A stretch of 64,000 nucleotides of DNA, taken from positions 1 through 64,000 of the forward strand of contig QPMI01000099.1 in NCBI GenBank assembly GCA_004431415.1, read 5' to 3'. This stretch comes from Cyanophora paradoxa (lineage: Eukaryota; Glaucocystophyceae; Cyanophorales; Cyanophoraceae). A program made the translations under genes and the position numbers. How positions within the stretch are numbered: the first letter of the stretch is position 1; every line of letters starts with the position of its first letter. Under the pieces are notes generated by a model. The model saw nothing but the letters and a program-made list of their open reading frames with translations. It was not told where the DNA came from and searched no databases. Positions 47,001 to 58,300 of the stretch are shown here, piece by piece.

Positions 47001-49043
47001 CACCGAGCGCCCCGGTGCGCCCCGCCGCGCCCGCTTCAGCGGGGCGCTGGCAGCGCCATCTTACGTCGGCCGGGCCGCGACCGCAGAGTACGACACGTGC
47101 GTCGCGATCGTGACGAAGGCGGCGCTGCTGGAGATGACCAAGCCGGCCGCGCTCGCCCTCGGCACCCCCGTCGCCATCGGCTTCGGCGCAAAGGTAAAGG
47201 AGCTCACATAAACAACGGGAACATATAACAGGATCGATCACATGAGAGACGTAAGATGCAATAAAATACGCGGTCTCCTCCTAGGCGCTCCCGTGCCATG
47301 GCCATCATCGCTAGCTGGCTTCCACTGGAATCCACCGGCATCCGCTGGGCTGGCCTCCTTCTGCCTATCCGTCAGACGGGTTTCTGACCGCGGTACGCGT
47401 CCGCCCGCCCGTCAGATGCTCGGCGTCTACACCGGGCAGCCGAAGCTCGCCCCCGAGGTGCGCCCCGCCACCTGCGCTCTGCCGTGGGTCGCTCCCAATC
47501 CATTAGGGGCAATAGACTTCCGTGTGATATACTCCAATAGACTTCCTAGCGCTAATTATATGAAGCTTCCTCGCCCCCGAGGTGCGCCGGCCGGCGCCTG
47601 TCTTCTTCCCGCCGCCGTCCTCCGCTCGCAATCCATTCTATGTAACAAAGAAGAGATAGCCAAATTTAGCGGGGCCGCTTAGACGCCGTTGCGCTAACTA
47701 TGAGAGGCCGCCCACTTGGGTCCGCCCCGCCCCGCCCCGCTCACTTCCGTCGATTAGCCTCAAAGACGATCGATAGCAAAACCCCATCCTCCGCTAATGC
47801 GATCCGAATCCGAATGCGATCGGAATCTGGCTGACGCCGCCGCCGCCGCCGCCGGGCCGCCGCCGCCGCCGCAGGTCCTCGCCGCGTTCCTCATGTTCGC
47901 GACCCTCACGGCCCTCCTCATGGCCATCTTCATGGACAACGCGTGCGCACTCGAGCCCTTTGGCACACTAAGATTTTAAATAATAAGCGAGAGCTAGATT
48001 CTCATAAGCGAAAGCTAGATTCTGAGCTAGATTAGATTTTTTGGCACATTGGGCCTGCCCTCCTGGCGGTCTAGACTCTGAGAGTCTCGCTCGGGCGGTC
48101 CCGAGTCGGGCGCCGCCCGGCGCCGCCCGGCCGCCCGGGGCGGGGCGGTGTAGAGTTGATAAGAAGACCGAGGGCGGGCAAAGCGACGCGCGCGCGCCTG
48201 CGCGTCCCGCCCGGCCGGCCGCCCGGCCGCCCGCAGTCGGGGCCCTTGAGCCCTCTACCTGGCAAAGCGGGGCCCTCTATCTAGGGGTTTCTAGCTAGAT
48301 AGAGATAGATAGCTAGATAGAGGGGCGGGCCCGCTTTGCTGTATAGAAACCCGCAAAGCGATCCCGCCCTCCTGGCGTCGCCCCGCGTCTCGCTCGGGTT
48401 TCTAGCCGCGCCGGGCCGGGCGACTGCACTAGCTGCGGCTGTACGTACTAGCTACTAGATGCACTACCGCGTCACCGTCGACGTGACGCTCCCTTCGCGC
48501 TCCCCTGCGACTTTACAAGTTCTAGCTGCTAGCGGACGCTAGTGTACTTCATAAGTTATAAGTACCAAGTACTAGTATAAGACTCCATAAGTGACGCACG
48601 CATGCTTCCTTCGCTCCCTATATAAGTTGCTAGCTCCCTGCTTGCGAACGCTGGTACACTTTGCTTGACGCACGCGTGCTTCCTTCGCCCCCTTCGCAGC
48701 GGCGGGGCGTGGGACAACGCGAAGAAGTACATCGAGGCGGGCGCGCACGGCGGCAAGGGCTCCGACGTGCGCCGCCGCCCCCGCCACCGCTTTGTTCGAC
48801 TTTGTCTTAACGAACCTAAATTTAAACGCGATCGCAGGCGCACAAGGCTGCCGTGACGGGCGACACCGTCGGCGACCCGTGCAAGGACACCGCCGGTGCG
48901 CGCGCGCGGATTCGACCCCGTAGCGCCGCACGCGTCGCTGACGCCACCGGCGCGGCCGGCCGGCCGGCGCAGGCCCCGCCCTGCACATGATCATCACGAC
49001 GATGTCGACGACCGTCCTGGTCCTGGGGCCCCTCTTCTGTTAG
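41100..49043 (+). CDS. K+-independent H+-translocating vacuolar pyrophosphatase (type II)
   Basis: Hydrolyses cytosolic pyrophosphate to pump protons into vacuoles or Golgi-type compartments. Exons: 41100-41129, 41188-41228, 41296-41332, 41393-41555, 41630-42009, 42076-42168, 42239-42277, 42476-42533, 42740-42823, 43313-43371, 43430-43485, 43673-43739, 44414-44479, 44655-44726, 45144-45224, 45470-45578, 45671-45738, 45813-45878, 46008-46135, 46275-46317, 46605-46663, 46729-46774, 46960-47014, 47087-47193, 47416-47457, 47875-47942, 48700-48766, 48838-48895 and 48973-49043 (TAG); about 770 residues, full family length, all in phase. Catalytic motifs: [42 protein letters not shown] and, C-terminal, [10 protein letters not shown] and [14 protein letters not shown]. 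The Lys in [10 protein letters not shown] marks the K+-independent class. Multiple hydrophobic helices. Introns after 42168 and 44479 are GC-AG. The N-terminal exons ([20 protein letters not shown]) rest on phase and are less certain. Confidence 0.95.
43812..43919 (+). repeat. Intronic dispersed repeat, pyrophosphatase member
   Basis: Partner of 39180-39285, inside intron 43740-44413, in the sense orientation of the pyrophosphatase gene. Ends in cccgcctgtag in both members. Confidence 0.85.
43993..44030 (+). repeat. Duplicate of an exon 3' edge inside the next intron
   Basis: The end of exon 43673-43739 ([10 protein letters not shown] plus donor) recurs about 280 bp downstream with two synonymous changes (GCG/C GCC, GTC/T GCC) and the donor gtccgtgg. 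It could act as a decoy or alternative exon. Confidence 0.8.
44160..44184. repeat. Poly-C tract in pyrophosphatase intron
   Basis: About 25 uninterrupted C followed by a CT repeat. Similar runs lie at 13770-13786, 38946-38963 and 50959-50970, and G-runs at 19848-19867, 25666-25680, 31616-31630 and 39378-39395. Confidence 0.95.
44970..45110 (+). repeat. Duplicate of an exon 5' edge plus short tandem repeats in an intron
   Basis: cggcagtacttcacgga, the acceptor and start of exon 45144-45224, also occurs near 44971-44987, followed by tandem copies of aatcttagcaaactaacta. Confidence 0.8.
46318..46604 (+). repeat. Intron with duplicated donor region
   Basis: The donor-proximal sequence (ggtccgcc then cttctcttatat and atggagcttcgcgc) recurs near 46455-46485 and again at 46511-46550, giving a tandem structure anchored on the 5' splice site. 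Confidence 0.75.
47566..47597 (+). repeat. Duplicate of exon 47416-47457 3' edge in its intron
   Basis: ctcgcccccgaggtgcgcc, spanning the end of the exon and its donor, is repeated about 120 bp downstream. Confidence 0.8.
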
Positions 49044-49066
49044 TGCCGCCGTCTCGAGCGCCGACC

Positions 49067-49270
49067 GGCCGTCGACACCGACGTCCGCCCGGACGCGTAG
49101 CACTCGAATTCGTTCTCCTCCTTCCATATTTATCGAGTTCAGCCATAAACCCTTCGCACCTCGCCGCGCCGTGTGCGATCCACTCCCGTCCTGTGTCCGA
49201 CGCTAATTGTAACGCTACCTGTAACGCTCAGCGCGGTTATTGTTTTCGCATTTTTTTGCAATGCAATTCT
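49067..49270. repeat. Intergenic direct repeat, copy 1
   Basis: About 200 bp sharing long blocks with 50172-50407, including atttatcgagttcagccata and gtcctgtgtccgacgctaat. Confidence 0.85.
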
Positions 49271-49296
49271 TTCAAAATCGCGGTGAGCCGCGGAAA

Positions 49297-49380
49297 GAAT
49301 ATCTAAACCAGATCACATGGAAAGGATATCTATACCAAGAATATCTAAACCAGATCACATGGAAAGGATATCTATACCAC
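49297..49380. repeat. 42-bp tandem repeat, two copies
   Basis: gaatatctaaaccagatcac and following bases start at 49297 and again at 49339, essentially identical. A diverged single copy follows the second direct repeat near 50428. Confidence 0.9.
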
Positions 49381-50171
49381 GCATTCACATACTCTATCTT
49401 TAACGGGCTGCGCTTTGCTTGCCGCGTTCGCTCCGATCCATCCACTCCGACCACGAGCCCTTGACCGTCGACGTCGGACGATCGGGGACGCTATATATGT
49501 ATTCTATATATACTAGGGGCCCGGCCGCGATTCTCGCGCCGGGGGTGCAAGGGGGGAACCGGGATCTAATGAAAGAGTCGTAGTGGCACGCACATGCGCG
49601 CGGCAGAACGACCCCGGCCCAGTGCCGAGCGCAACAAGAGCGCCCGGCCCGGCCGGCGTGCTCGGCTGCGGGCAGCGGCGCACGCGGTTCTGTGGTATAA
49701 GCTCGATTTCGGAGACGTGCTGAGCGCAGCAAGAGAGCACGGTCTAGATCTGCACGGCCGGGCGTGCTCGGCTGCAATCAGCGGCGCAGCTAGGATCCGG
49801 TCTTCCTCAATAGGGAGAACTGGTTCCATGCATAACCGCGCAAGAAATTCGAAGACCGGAGTGAGGAGAAGTTCGTTTTCCCCTCGAAAACCACTTTTTC
49901 CCCTCGACTTTGACGCTCGAAAGTCGAAAGCTGACCGGTCCACCGAGCCAATCGGATCGCGAATAAAGCATCATTTTTTTCTGGTGTTGCATACTGGACC
50001 TCGAAAACGGCCTCATAGAAAACTTTTGGCTGAAGCGAGGGAACGGGAAGCCAGGGGCGAAATCGGCGCGGCTATTCGCACTTCGAATTCTTTCCCACTA
50101 ATATTGTTTTCGCACCGGGCCGGAACCCTTGCATATATACTATGATATATATACTTGCTGTGGTGTCCACA

Positions 50172-50407
50172 CCGCTTCTGTTGGTGTCGACGTCGACGTC
50201 CGGACGCGTAGCTTAGCATTCGAAATCGTTCTCCTCCTTCGAATTCCATATTTATCGAGTTCAGCCATAAACCCTCCCTTTGCACCTCGCCGCGCCCTTC
50301 GCGATCCACTCCCTTTGCGATCCACTCCGTCCTGTGTCCGACGCTAATTGTAACGCTGCCTGTAACGCTCAGCGCGGTTATTGTTTTCGCAATTTTTCGC
50401 AATGCAA
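50172..50407. repeat. Intergenic direct repeat, copy 2
   Basis: Partner of 49067-49270 about 1.1 kb away in the same orientation, with small internal duplications (cgatccactccctttg). Confidence 0.85.
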
Positions 50408-52343
50408 TTCGTGGATAACATTTGGAAAGAATATCGATATCTAGATCATATCATACGGAAAGGATATCTACACCCGCATTCCCCATCCTTTTTCGCATCA
50501 ATTTCGGTCACTATAGCTAAGCCTTCAGATTCAAGCGCTTCGCACATTGCCGCGCCCAACTGGCTATTCGGACTTCTTTTCAATTAATATTAATGCTGTT
50601 ATTGCACCGGTCCGGGTGCCTCGCGCCTTGCATGTGCAGTGCACGTTGCGCAGGCTGACTGCAAGTCACTTTTGTCAATGTTCCGCAATTGCAAAACAGA
50701 GATAGTTGTACGTTTAATTCAAAGAATCAATGCGCGTCTATCATGATCAGGCCCTAGCTATATATAGGCGAGTGAGAGTTTTCTCTCTGCGGATCATATC
50801 GGATGCAGCGAACTTAACTTAGCAAACAGCCAGATTCGTAAGGCCAACAACTTTTACTTTGTAGGAATTTCGAAGCGTTTTTGGATTCCTAAGATCTGGA
50901 GCCAATCTGAGTGGCAATCTCGTGCAATCTGCGACTTTCCTCCGCGGGTTATCTCCCCCCCCCCCCCCCCTCCCGCCCAGCCAAATAGAGTTAACGTTGT
51001 AGGGACCTGTCTGTTGCGAGCCTCGGAGCTGGCTGTTGGCACCTTGCGTACTCGTTGTTTCGGATCGGCATTATATAACAAGCGAGTCCCTGCGGAGCAG
51101 GAGTGGCCTTGGGTCTTGGGGCTTCAAGGCGTGAGGGTGGCAGCTCTTTGTTTTTAAATTGGGGCCCGCAACCGCGCGCGGTTACGGGGGAGGCCTAGGG
51201 GGGAGGAGAAATAGGGGGTCCACTCGGCAAGGGTACCCACTCAAGTGAGAGGGTACAGAATGTGCTGCAAGGGTACAGATATCAATGCGGGGCCCAATCG
51301 GCCGCAGTTGTACCGAGTACAGGCCCCGAGAGGCCCATTGGTCGTTTCAGCCGAATGAAAACGACTTTCGGGCAAGTTTCGAATTTCGGCGCTTTTTAAA
51401 ACTTTGGAGGTGGTTAATAATTATCTATGAATCATTCGAATGTAATTCGCAGTAATAAGGCTCTGTCTAAATTGTTTATTTTGATAATCTTTAAACTAAC
51501 GCATCAAGTATATTCAAAACCCACCTCGTGGCACACAACGACTCTGTCTCATACAAATTTGCTGGCCGGCCACGTGGCGCTACGTTAATTTGGAAACTAT
51601 TTCCTAGCGAATGAGGTACGGTCTCTTGAAAATAATAATTTTCAAATTTCGACTTGGAAGGCCAATGTGATTTGCGATTTCTATTTTTTTCCGGGAAAAT
51701 GCTTTTCTGTGCTTTTCGACGTGCTGTTACTGCCCATTAGAGGCCTCTCATAGGAAAACGGGCCGGACCATCGTGCTCCCCAGGGTCTAAAATGGGGTAG
51801 TAGGTGTCTTCAAATATACGAATTTCGCTTTCTAAAATTTTGTGACAAGTGACCAACAGACCTAAGGGCCTCTCCTTTCCCCAAGGCCGATTCGGAATCG
51901 CACACGCAGACGATCGCGACGGCATTGCTCAGAGACACGTGCACACAATGTAGCATCAGAACAATTTACACACAGCCTTCTAGGCTAAGTGAAGTGCAAC
52001 TAATACTGCAGAGTGAAAAGGATGCCATGACGCATGTCGCGCGGATGAGCGTCTGTAGCTTCTTTCCTGACAGATCTAAATTGCGAAAAGTATCGAAAGG
52101 TGACAGTTGTCTTGATTTCCCTAGTACTAGTGTTGCAGTGTAAAAGCAGACTCAGTACTAGTGACTCTGAGAGTAAACGTATACTTGCGCTAGCCTACCC
52201 GCGACGGCCGAGTGGAGCCTCGGAGCCTAACCTCGAAGTCGACGCCGAAATGTTTTAAGCGCGTGCGCGCAATAACACATTGCGATATAGATGTAATACT
52301 ACGCTGTATACGTGTGCGTATGCGGATTGGACAGTCTGCAAAA

Positions 52344-55300
52344 TTAGAGTTGCACCGAGTGCACAAGAGAGGCTTCGGAGAGGGCCGGGCCGATCGGGAA
52401 CGGAGCGCTGTCGGCGGAGAGGCCGGAGCCGCGCGAAATGGCGCGGACGATGAGGCCGCTGGCCGAGGCCACCGCGCCCGCGGGCAGCGCGTACGAGCGC
52501 GCGTCCCCGGGGACTGTCGCGAGGAGGACAGAGGGCGCCGCATACGCCCCGACAGCAGCCCACACCTGCGAATCGTTATAATTAGCGGCCGCTCGATTCG
52601 AACGACTTCAGCAAAGGAGGCGCCGCGGGAGACGGCGGCTCGCCTCGTACTGGGCAACGGGCGTCCGCCTGTAGGTCTCGGGGTGGTCCCACGACAGGGC
52701 GAGCTCGCCGGAGCGGCCCTCCCGCACGCGGAGGTTGCGGGGCGCGCCGCTGTCGCCGCGCGCGCCGGCGCCGCCGCCGTAGCGGAGGGCCGGGACGTCC
52801 TTGCTCGCCTCGCCGGCCACCGCGCCGTCGGCGGAGACGGGGACGACCCTGAAGTAGGAGGCGGCGTTCGGGTTGAGGCCGCGGGCGGCGAAGGTGTAGT
52901 TCGAGCCGCCGTAGCCGGCCGGTACGGTGGCGGTCTTGTTGCCGTTGACCAGCACGGCGAACCTGCGTTGCTCTCGGTGAGAGGCGAGCAGGCGAGTTTC
53001 CGGAGACGAGAATATTTCGCGGACCCGGCGACGGACGCCGAAGCGGCCGCGGTCCACGCGAGCGCGGCCTCGGTGCCGGACGCGGACGAAGTGACGGCGA
53101 GGTTGACGCCGCCGCTGGAGGACGGGATGCCGGCGGCGAGCGGCGGCGAGGCCGGGCCGACGGCGCCGTTCTCGTCGACGGGCGCCACTTGGAAGACGGC
53201 CGTGCCGTCCTTGGGCAGGCTGGAGACGTCGATGGAGGTCTGGCCGCCCGGCACCGAAGCCGCGACCTGGCCGTTCCTGAGGACCTGGAAGGCGGCCGGG
53301 GCGCCCGCCTGCGGGCGGCTCCACGAGAGCGTGCCCGACGTGCCGCCGAACATGCCCAAGGAGACGTTGGTCAGCTGGAGGCCGCTCGGGGCGAGGGCGG
53401 CCGCCGAGGCGCCGGCCGTGCCCGAAGAAGCGCCGTACACCGCGAGAGGGGCGGCGACCGACGGCGCGGCGCCGGCGGCCGCAGCGGAGGGCGAGAGCGG
53501 CCCCACGGAAAGGGCGACCGGCCCGCCGGTTGGGAGGCCCTTCGCCACGAACGAGCCGGCGCCCGCAGGCGAGGCCGGCGCCGTGCCGATCTGGCGCCCG
53601 TTCGCGAGGACGGCGAACCTGCAGGCGAAGATCAGAGCCCAAATAATCCGCGAAGTACGCTTCGCGCACCCAGAGCCAGCGGCGGCGGCGGCGGCTGACG
53701 CCGCGGTCCAGTTGAGGACGGCGCTCGAGCCGTTGGCCGCCGCCGGAGCGGCGGTGAGCACGGGGGCGCCGCCGCCGAAACCGGAGGGCGAGCCGACGAC
53801 GGCAGACATCGGGTACGACGGCGGGCCGGCCACGCCGGAGGCGTCAACGGGGACGACCTGCAGGACGGCGGGGCTGTTCGCCGCGAGGCCCGAGATGGGC
53901 GCCGATGCCTGGAAGCCAGGGACGGATCCCACGGCCGCGCCGTTTTGCATGATCTGGTAGCTCGCCGGGGCGCCAGCGGCGGGCGGGCTCCAGGAAAGGG
54001 TCGCGGAGCCGCTGCCAGCAGCAGACGCGCTGCTGAGCTGCAGGCTCGAGGGAGCGAGAGGGCTCGGGGCCGGGGCGCCAGGTCCAGCGCCCACGCCGCC
54101 GGCGCCGCCCGCACCAGCACCGGGGCCGCCGTACCCAGGCCCAGCTCCGGCGCCCGAGCCGGGGTAGCCCGTAGCGGCGCCATAGCCGCCCTGCGCGCCG
54201 GCGCCCGCGCCGGCCGCGGGCGCGGCAGTGGTTGTGTACGCAGAGCCCGCCGACGGGCCGAAGAGGCCGGCGCCGAGGCCGGAGAGCGCCCCGTTCGCCT
54301 TCGCGGCGGCGAGGCCGGCAGCGGCGAGGGCCACGAGTCCGATGGGGATGACGGTGCCGAGGATAACACCAAGCTGCAAACGAAAGTGCGAAAATTCGAC
54401 GTCAGACCCGGATTCTAGATCTAGACAAAACAAGCATAAGAGATCGGAGAATAGAGCGCACGTTCCGCGGCTTCCCGGAGTCAGGGTCGCCCGAGCCGCC
54501 GTTGTTGGGGTCGAGGTTGGAGACGGGGATGTTGGGGCTCACGAAGGACGGATTGATCGGGAGCCACACGAAAGTCTGCCCGCGAGAACAACAAACAATA
54601 AGAAGAGAAAGAGCATTGATGTTAATGCGCAGTGTTTAAATCACGCACGTCCTTGAAGGTGACGGGGTCGAACGCGGGCGGGTCGGCGGTAGAGGTCACG
54701 CGGACGTCGTTGGGCTTGTTCAGCCTGCGCGAGAGCGCTCGCGAGAGCGAGCAGAACGATGCTCGTGAAAGCGCGCACTCGAAGTTGGTCAGTAGTTGGA
54801 CAAGCTTCCGCCCGCGGAAGGGACGGCGCCCGGGGAATTGGGGAGCCGCTGTTTATCGCATCACGATCAGCGTCCGCTACGGAAGGCGCACGAAGATACA
54901 AATTAAACACGACGCAAAGATACTCACTGAAGACGAGAGTCGTACTGCTCACAAAGTCCGCCTTCAGCGCGTCGATCTCCTGTCCGTCGCGGATGATTTT
55001 CTGCGGTTCCACGTAATTAAAGAGGTGGGCCACAGCAATGTCCGCAAATTATCGCGTACAACGTTGATGGGCTCGCCGACGGGGAAGTTCTCGCCGTTGA
55101 TCGTGTAGACGTCGCCTCCGCCCTGCGCGGTCGCCATCGCTGTCAGATCACACGCGACGACGTTCGTGCAACGACCGCGGGCGCGGGGCGGACGAAGGGC
55201 GAGACGAGGAAGGGTCTTGGGAAGAAAAGGTCTGCCGAGCCGTCCGGGTTGTACACGATCCTGTAAACCTGCGTGCCGTGCGCGTGTTAGTCAAAGCAGA

Positions 55301-58300
55301 AAGGGACACATTGCAATATTCACTTGCTAAAGCCTTCAAATAAGTGCACGCACCGGAGTGGAGCCCGGAGCCGTATCGTTGATGACTTCCGAACCGTTGT
55401 TCCCGACAATCCTCGTGAATTTCATGCCCTTCGTGATTTTCTGAACACCCACAATTAAATTGCGTTTACAAAGCTATGTTGCGAGAAAGCTCGGAGCGCA
55501 CGTCGGTCTTCCACATGTGAGCCTGCACACGTGCGCCCATTTAAGTAGACGGCGATTTGGAATAAGCAATTCATGCAAGTGCGCACGTTCTTCAACGTAG
55601 AAGCTTCGAACTCGCCGTCAGCAGACCAGCTGTTTCCAGACCGAGTCAGCGAGTATGTGCGGGGTGCTTAAACACAAATGGAGTGCACATGAGGAGATCA
55701 TTCCACTTGTCCATCAAGAAAGGAGGGCTCTGGGCATCCGGGAAGGCAGGAGCGCCTGTACATGTGCGCGCGGCGCATCTGACCACGACAGACCAAAACG
55801 GAGTCGACAGCATTGATAGAACGCACGGAAAGTGATCTGCGTGCTGCTGCTGATCTTCGGGTCCAAGACGTCGAGACGCCCAGTTTTCCCGTCCGTCTCC
55901 TTGATGAGGGTGATGCGAACGTTCTTGCCCGCGGGCAGGTCGGACCCAAACACCGCGAAGTTCTCGCCGCCGTCCTGGCGAAGGCAGCATGAGATGAAGA
56001 ACAAACATTTAAAAACAAAAGATATAAAATTCGACGCTCACGCGACGGGAAAGGAAAGCGGGCTGAACGGTGACCTTGTCGTCGTCGGCGGCGGTCTTGA
56101 TGTGCGGTGCAATCTGCCTCTTCCCGTTGGCGACGACCGACCCGGTCATCTTGTCAGCGCTAGGCTCCGCGTCACGAGTGAAGGTCGTATTCGCGGCGCG
56201 CGTAATGTTGAGCCGAGGCAGAGCCTTCCACACGTGCGCCTGCGGACCAAATCCAAGGCATTTATATCGCATGGAGGACACGAGAGAAGAGTTGCCCACG
56301 GGCTCGAATTCGACGAACCTTGAAGATGGTCGTCGTCACGAAGCCACCCGAGGTCGACTCCAGGAGGAGGTCGTTCAGGACATTGATCTGGAAGGGCGGG
56401 CTCTTGTCCGAGGGGAACGGCGGCGCCCCTGAACGACGCGATCGGGAAACCAAGTGTGAATAAATGGCCTCCAGCCAGAGTCTCGGGACGATCGCGACCC
56501 AAGCGTGCGCGCACGGAAAGTGATGACCCGAGACGAGATTATCTTCGGGTCGATGGCGGCCACCTTGCCCGTGTCCTTCACAATCGTGACGGTGATCGGG
56601 AAGCCGGTAGGGAAGCTCATGCCCTCCAGCTGGAACGTCTCCCCGCCGGCCTAGCATCCGCATAAGAAAACTCGAAGCCTTATGAACTACGTAAAGACGT
56701 TTCGACGCACCCGACCCGAGATGAGCGCCGCGTCAGGAGCAGTGTCGGGCAGCGTGATCTTGCCCGCGGGCAAGTCCTTCTGCGACTCCAGCACGTCCTT
56801 GGGACCGACCTGTGCAACGTCAGCAAATTCGAAGTCTCGAGTCAGTCAAAAGTTCTTGTCAGTCTCGAGAAGTTTTATATATTCGAAACGAACCTTTCCA
56901 ACGTTGAGGGGCTTTGGCGTAAACCAGACGTGAGCCTACACGTATTCATCTCTTTGTGAGCGACGTGATTCTCACGTCGAGAATCATTTAATTTCGCACA
57001 TTCTTGATCACGGTGGGAACGAAATTCGGGGGCATGTTCGCGCTCTCGAGGATCAGGTCGTTGAGGATGTCCAGCTGGAACGGAGGGCTCTGCGCATCCG
57101 GGAACGGCGGCGCAGCTAACAAGGCACGACGGGCCGAATGTCAGTTTTCGGCGGTGCGACCGGAATACCTGCAGCCGCGAGCGACGCACTGAACGTGATC
57201 GTCTTGGCGTCGACGATCTTCGGGTTGATGGCCTCGACTTTTCCGGCCTCCTTCACGATCCAGATTCTAATGGGCTCTCCAACCGGGAAGCCGACACCTT
57301 TGACGGTGAAAGGCTCGCCACCGGCCTGTTGAAGATTGTCAGAGTGAAGTAGCGCATTTTCTAACTTCAGAAACCGCGTTGCACACCTTGAGGGAATAGA
57401 GAGAGGCCTCCGGCAGATTAACGTACGATCCTCCGGCAGACTTGAGCGAGTCCGGAACGTCTGTCTCTCCTACTTTCACGAGATTCAGAGGCGACTTGCT
57501 CTGCCACACATGCGCCTGCAGAACGGATAGCGCGCGTATCGGTCAGATTATCCAATAGTGTGAACTGCCTGGAACTTGCACTTGCGCACGTTCTTGATCG
57601 TAATAGGATCGAAAGCTGCGGGGGAGTCTGCGCTCTCTAAGAGCAGGTCGTTGAGGATGTCCATCAGGAATGGAGGGCTCTGCGCATCCGGGAACGGCGG
57701 CGCCTCTGCGAACGCAGCAAGTCCCGGAACGTGTCAGCCGCGCAAACACGTCCGCGTGCAAACAATCGCTGATAGTGCATGGCGCATATGATAGGCAGAT
57801 GAACGCATATATACAGAACGCACTGAACGTGATGGTCTTGGCGTCCACTACCTTCGGCTCAATGGCCTCCACCTTGCCCGTGTCCTTGACGATCCAGACC
57901 TTGATGGGCTTGCCGGCAGGGAAGTTGACGCCCGTGATAGAGAACAATTCACCGCCGGGCTGGATGCGAATCAGGCATCCGAAGCTTCGGCAAAAGGTTC
58001 CCGGACGGTATTTGAATGGTGCTGACCTTGGCCGAGACGAGCGCCGGATTGGGAGGCGAGGTTGCCGGGAACGTAATGCGCTCGGGCGACTTGATGGGAG
58101 CCGGCACGCCCGTCGAGCCGACGGCGGTGATGGCGACCTTGCTAGTCCAGATGTGCGCCTGCGAAAGAACGGGTTCCGCGTGGGTTGTTACCCGATTCCT
58201 ACTCGATCAAGGTACAGCACATTCATCTATAAACCGTCTTTAATGCTAGAATTACGGATCTAGAATTTCTCACGTTCTTGATCGTGATCGGCTCGAAGGC

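Larger units (their letters stand above)
49044..51977. other. Intergenic region without a supported gene
   Basis: Between the pyrophosphatase stop and the right inverted arm. Contains a direct repeat pair, a 42-bp tandem repeat, local repeats at 49600-49800 (gcgtgctcggctgc twice) and AT-richer sequence from about 50600. No exon chain with consistent phase was found; short open frames are isolated. Confidence 0.6.

Noticed and set aside
52212-53960. 582-codon plus-strand open frame
   Set aside because: Antisense to the FN3-like exons of copy 2 in GC-rich coding sequence; it crosses three introns that are conserved in copy 1.
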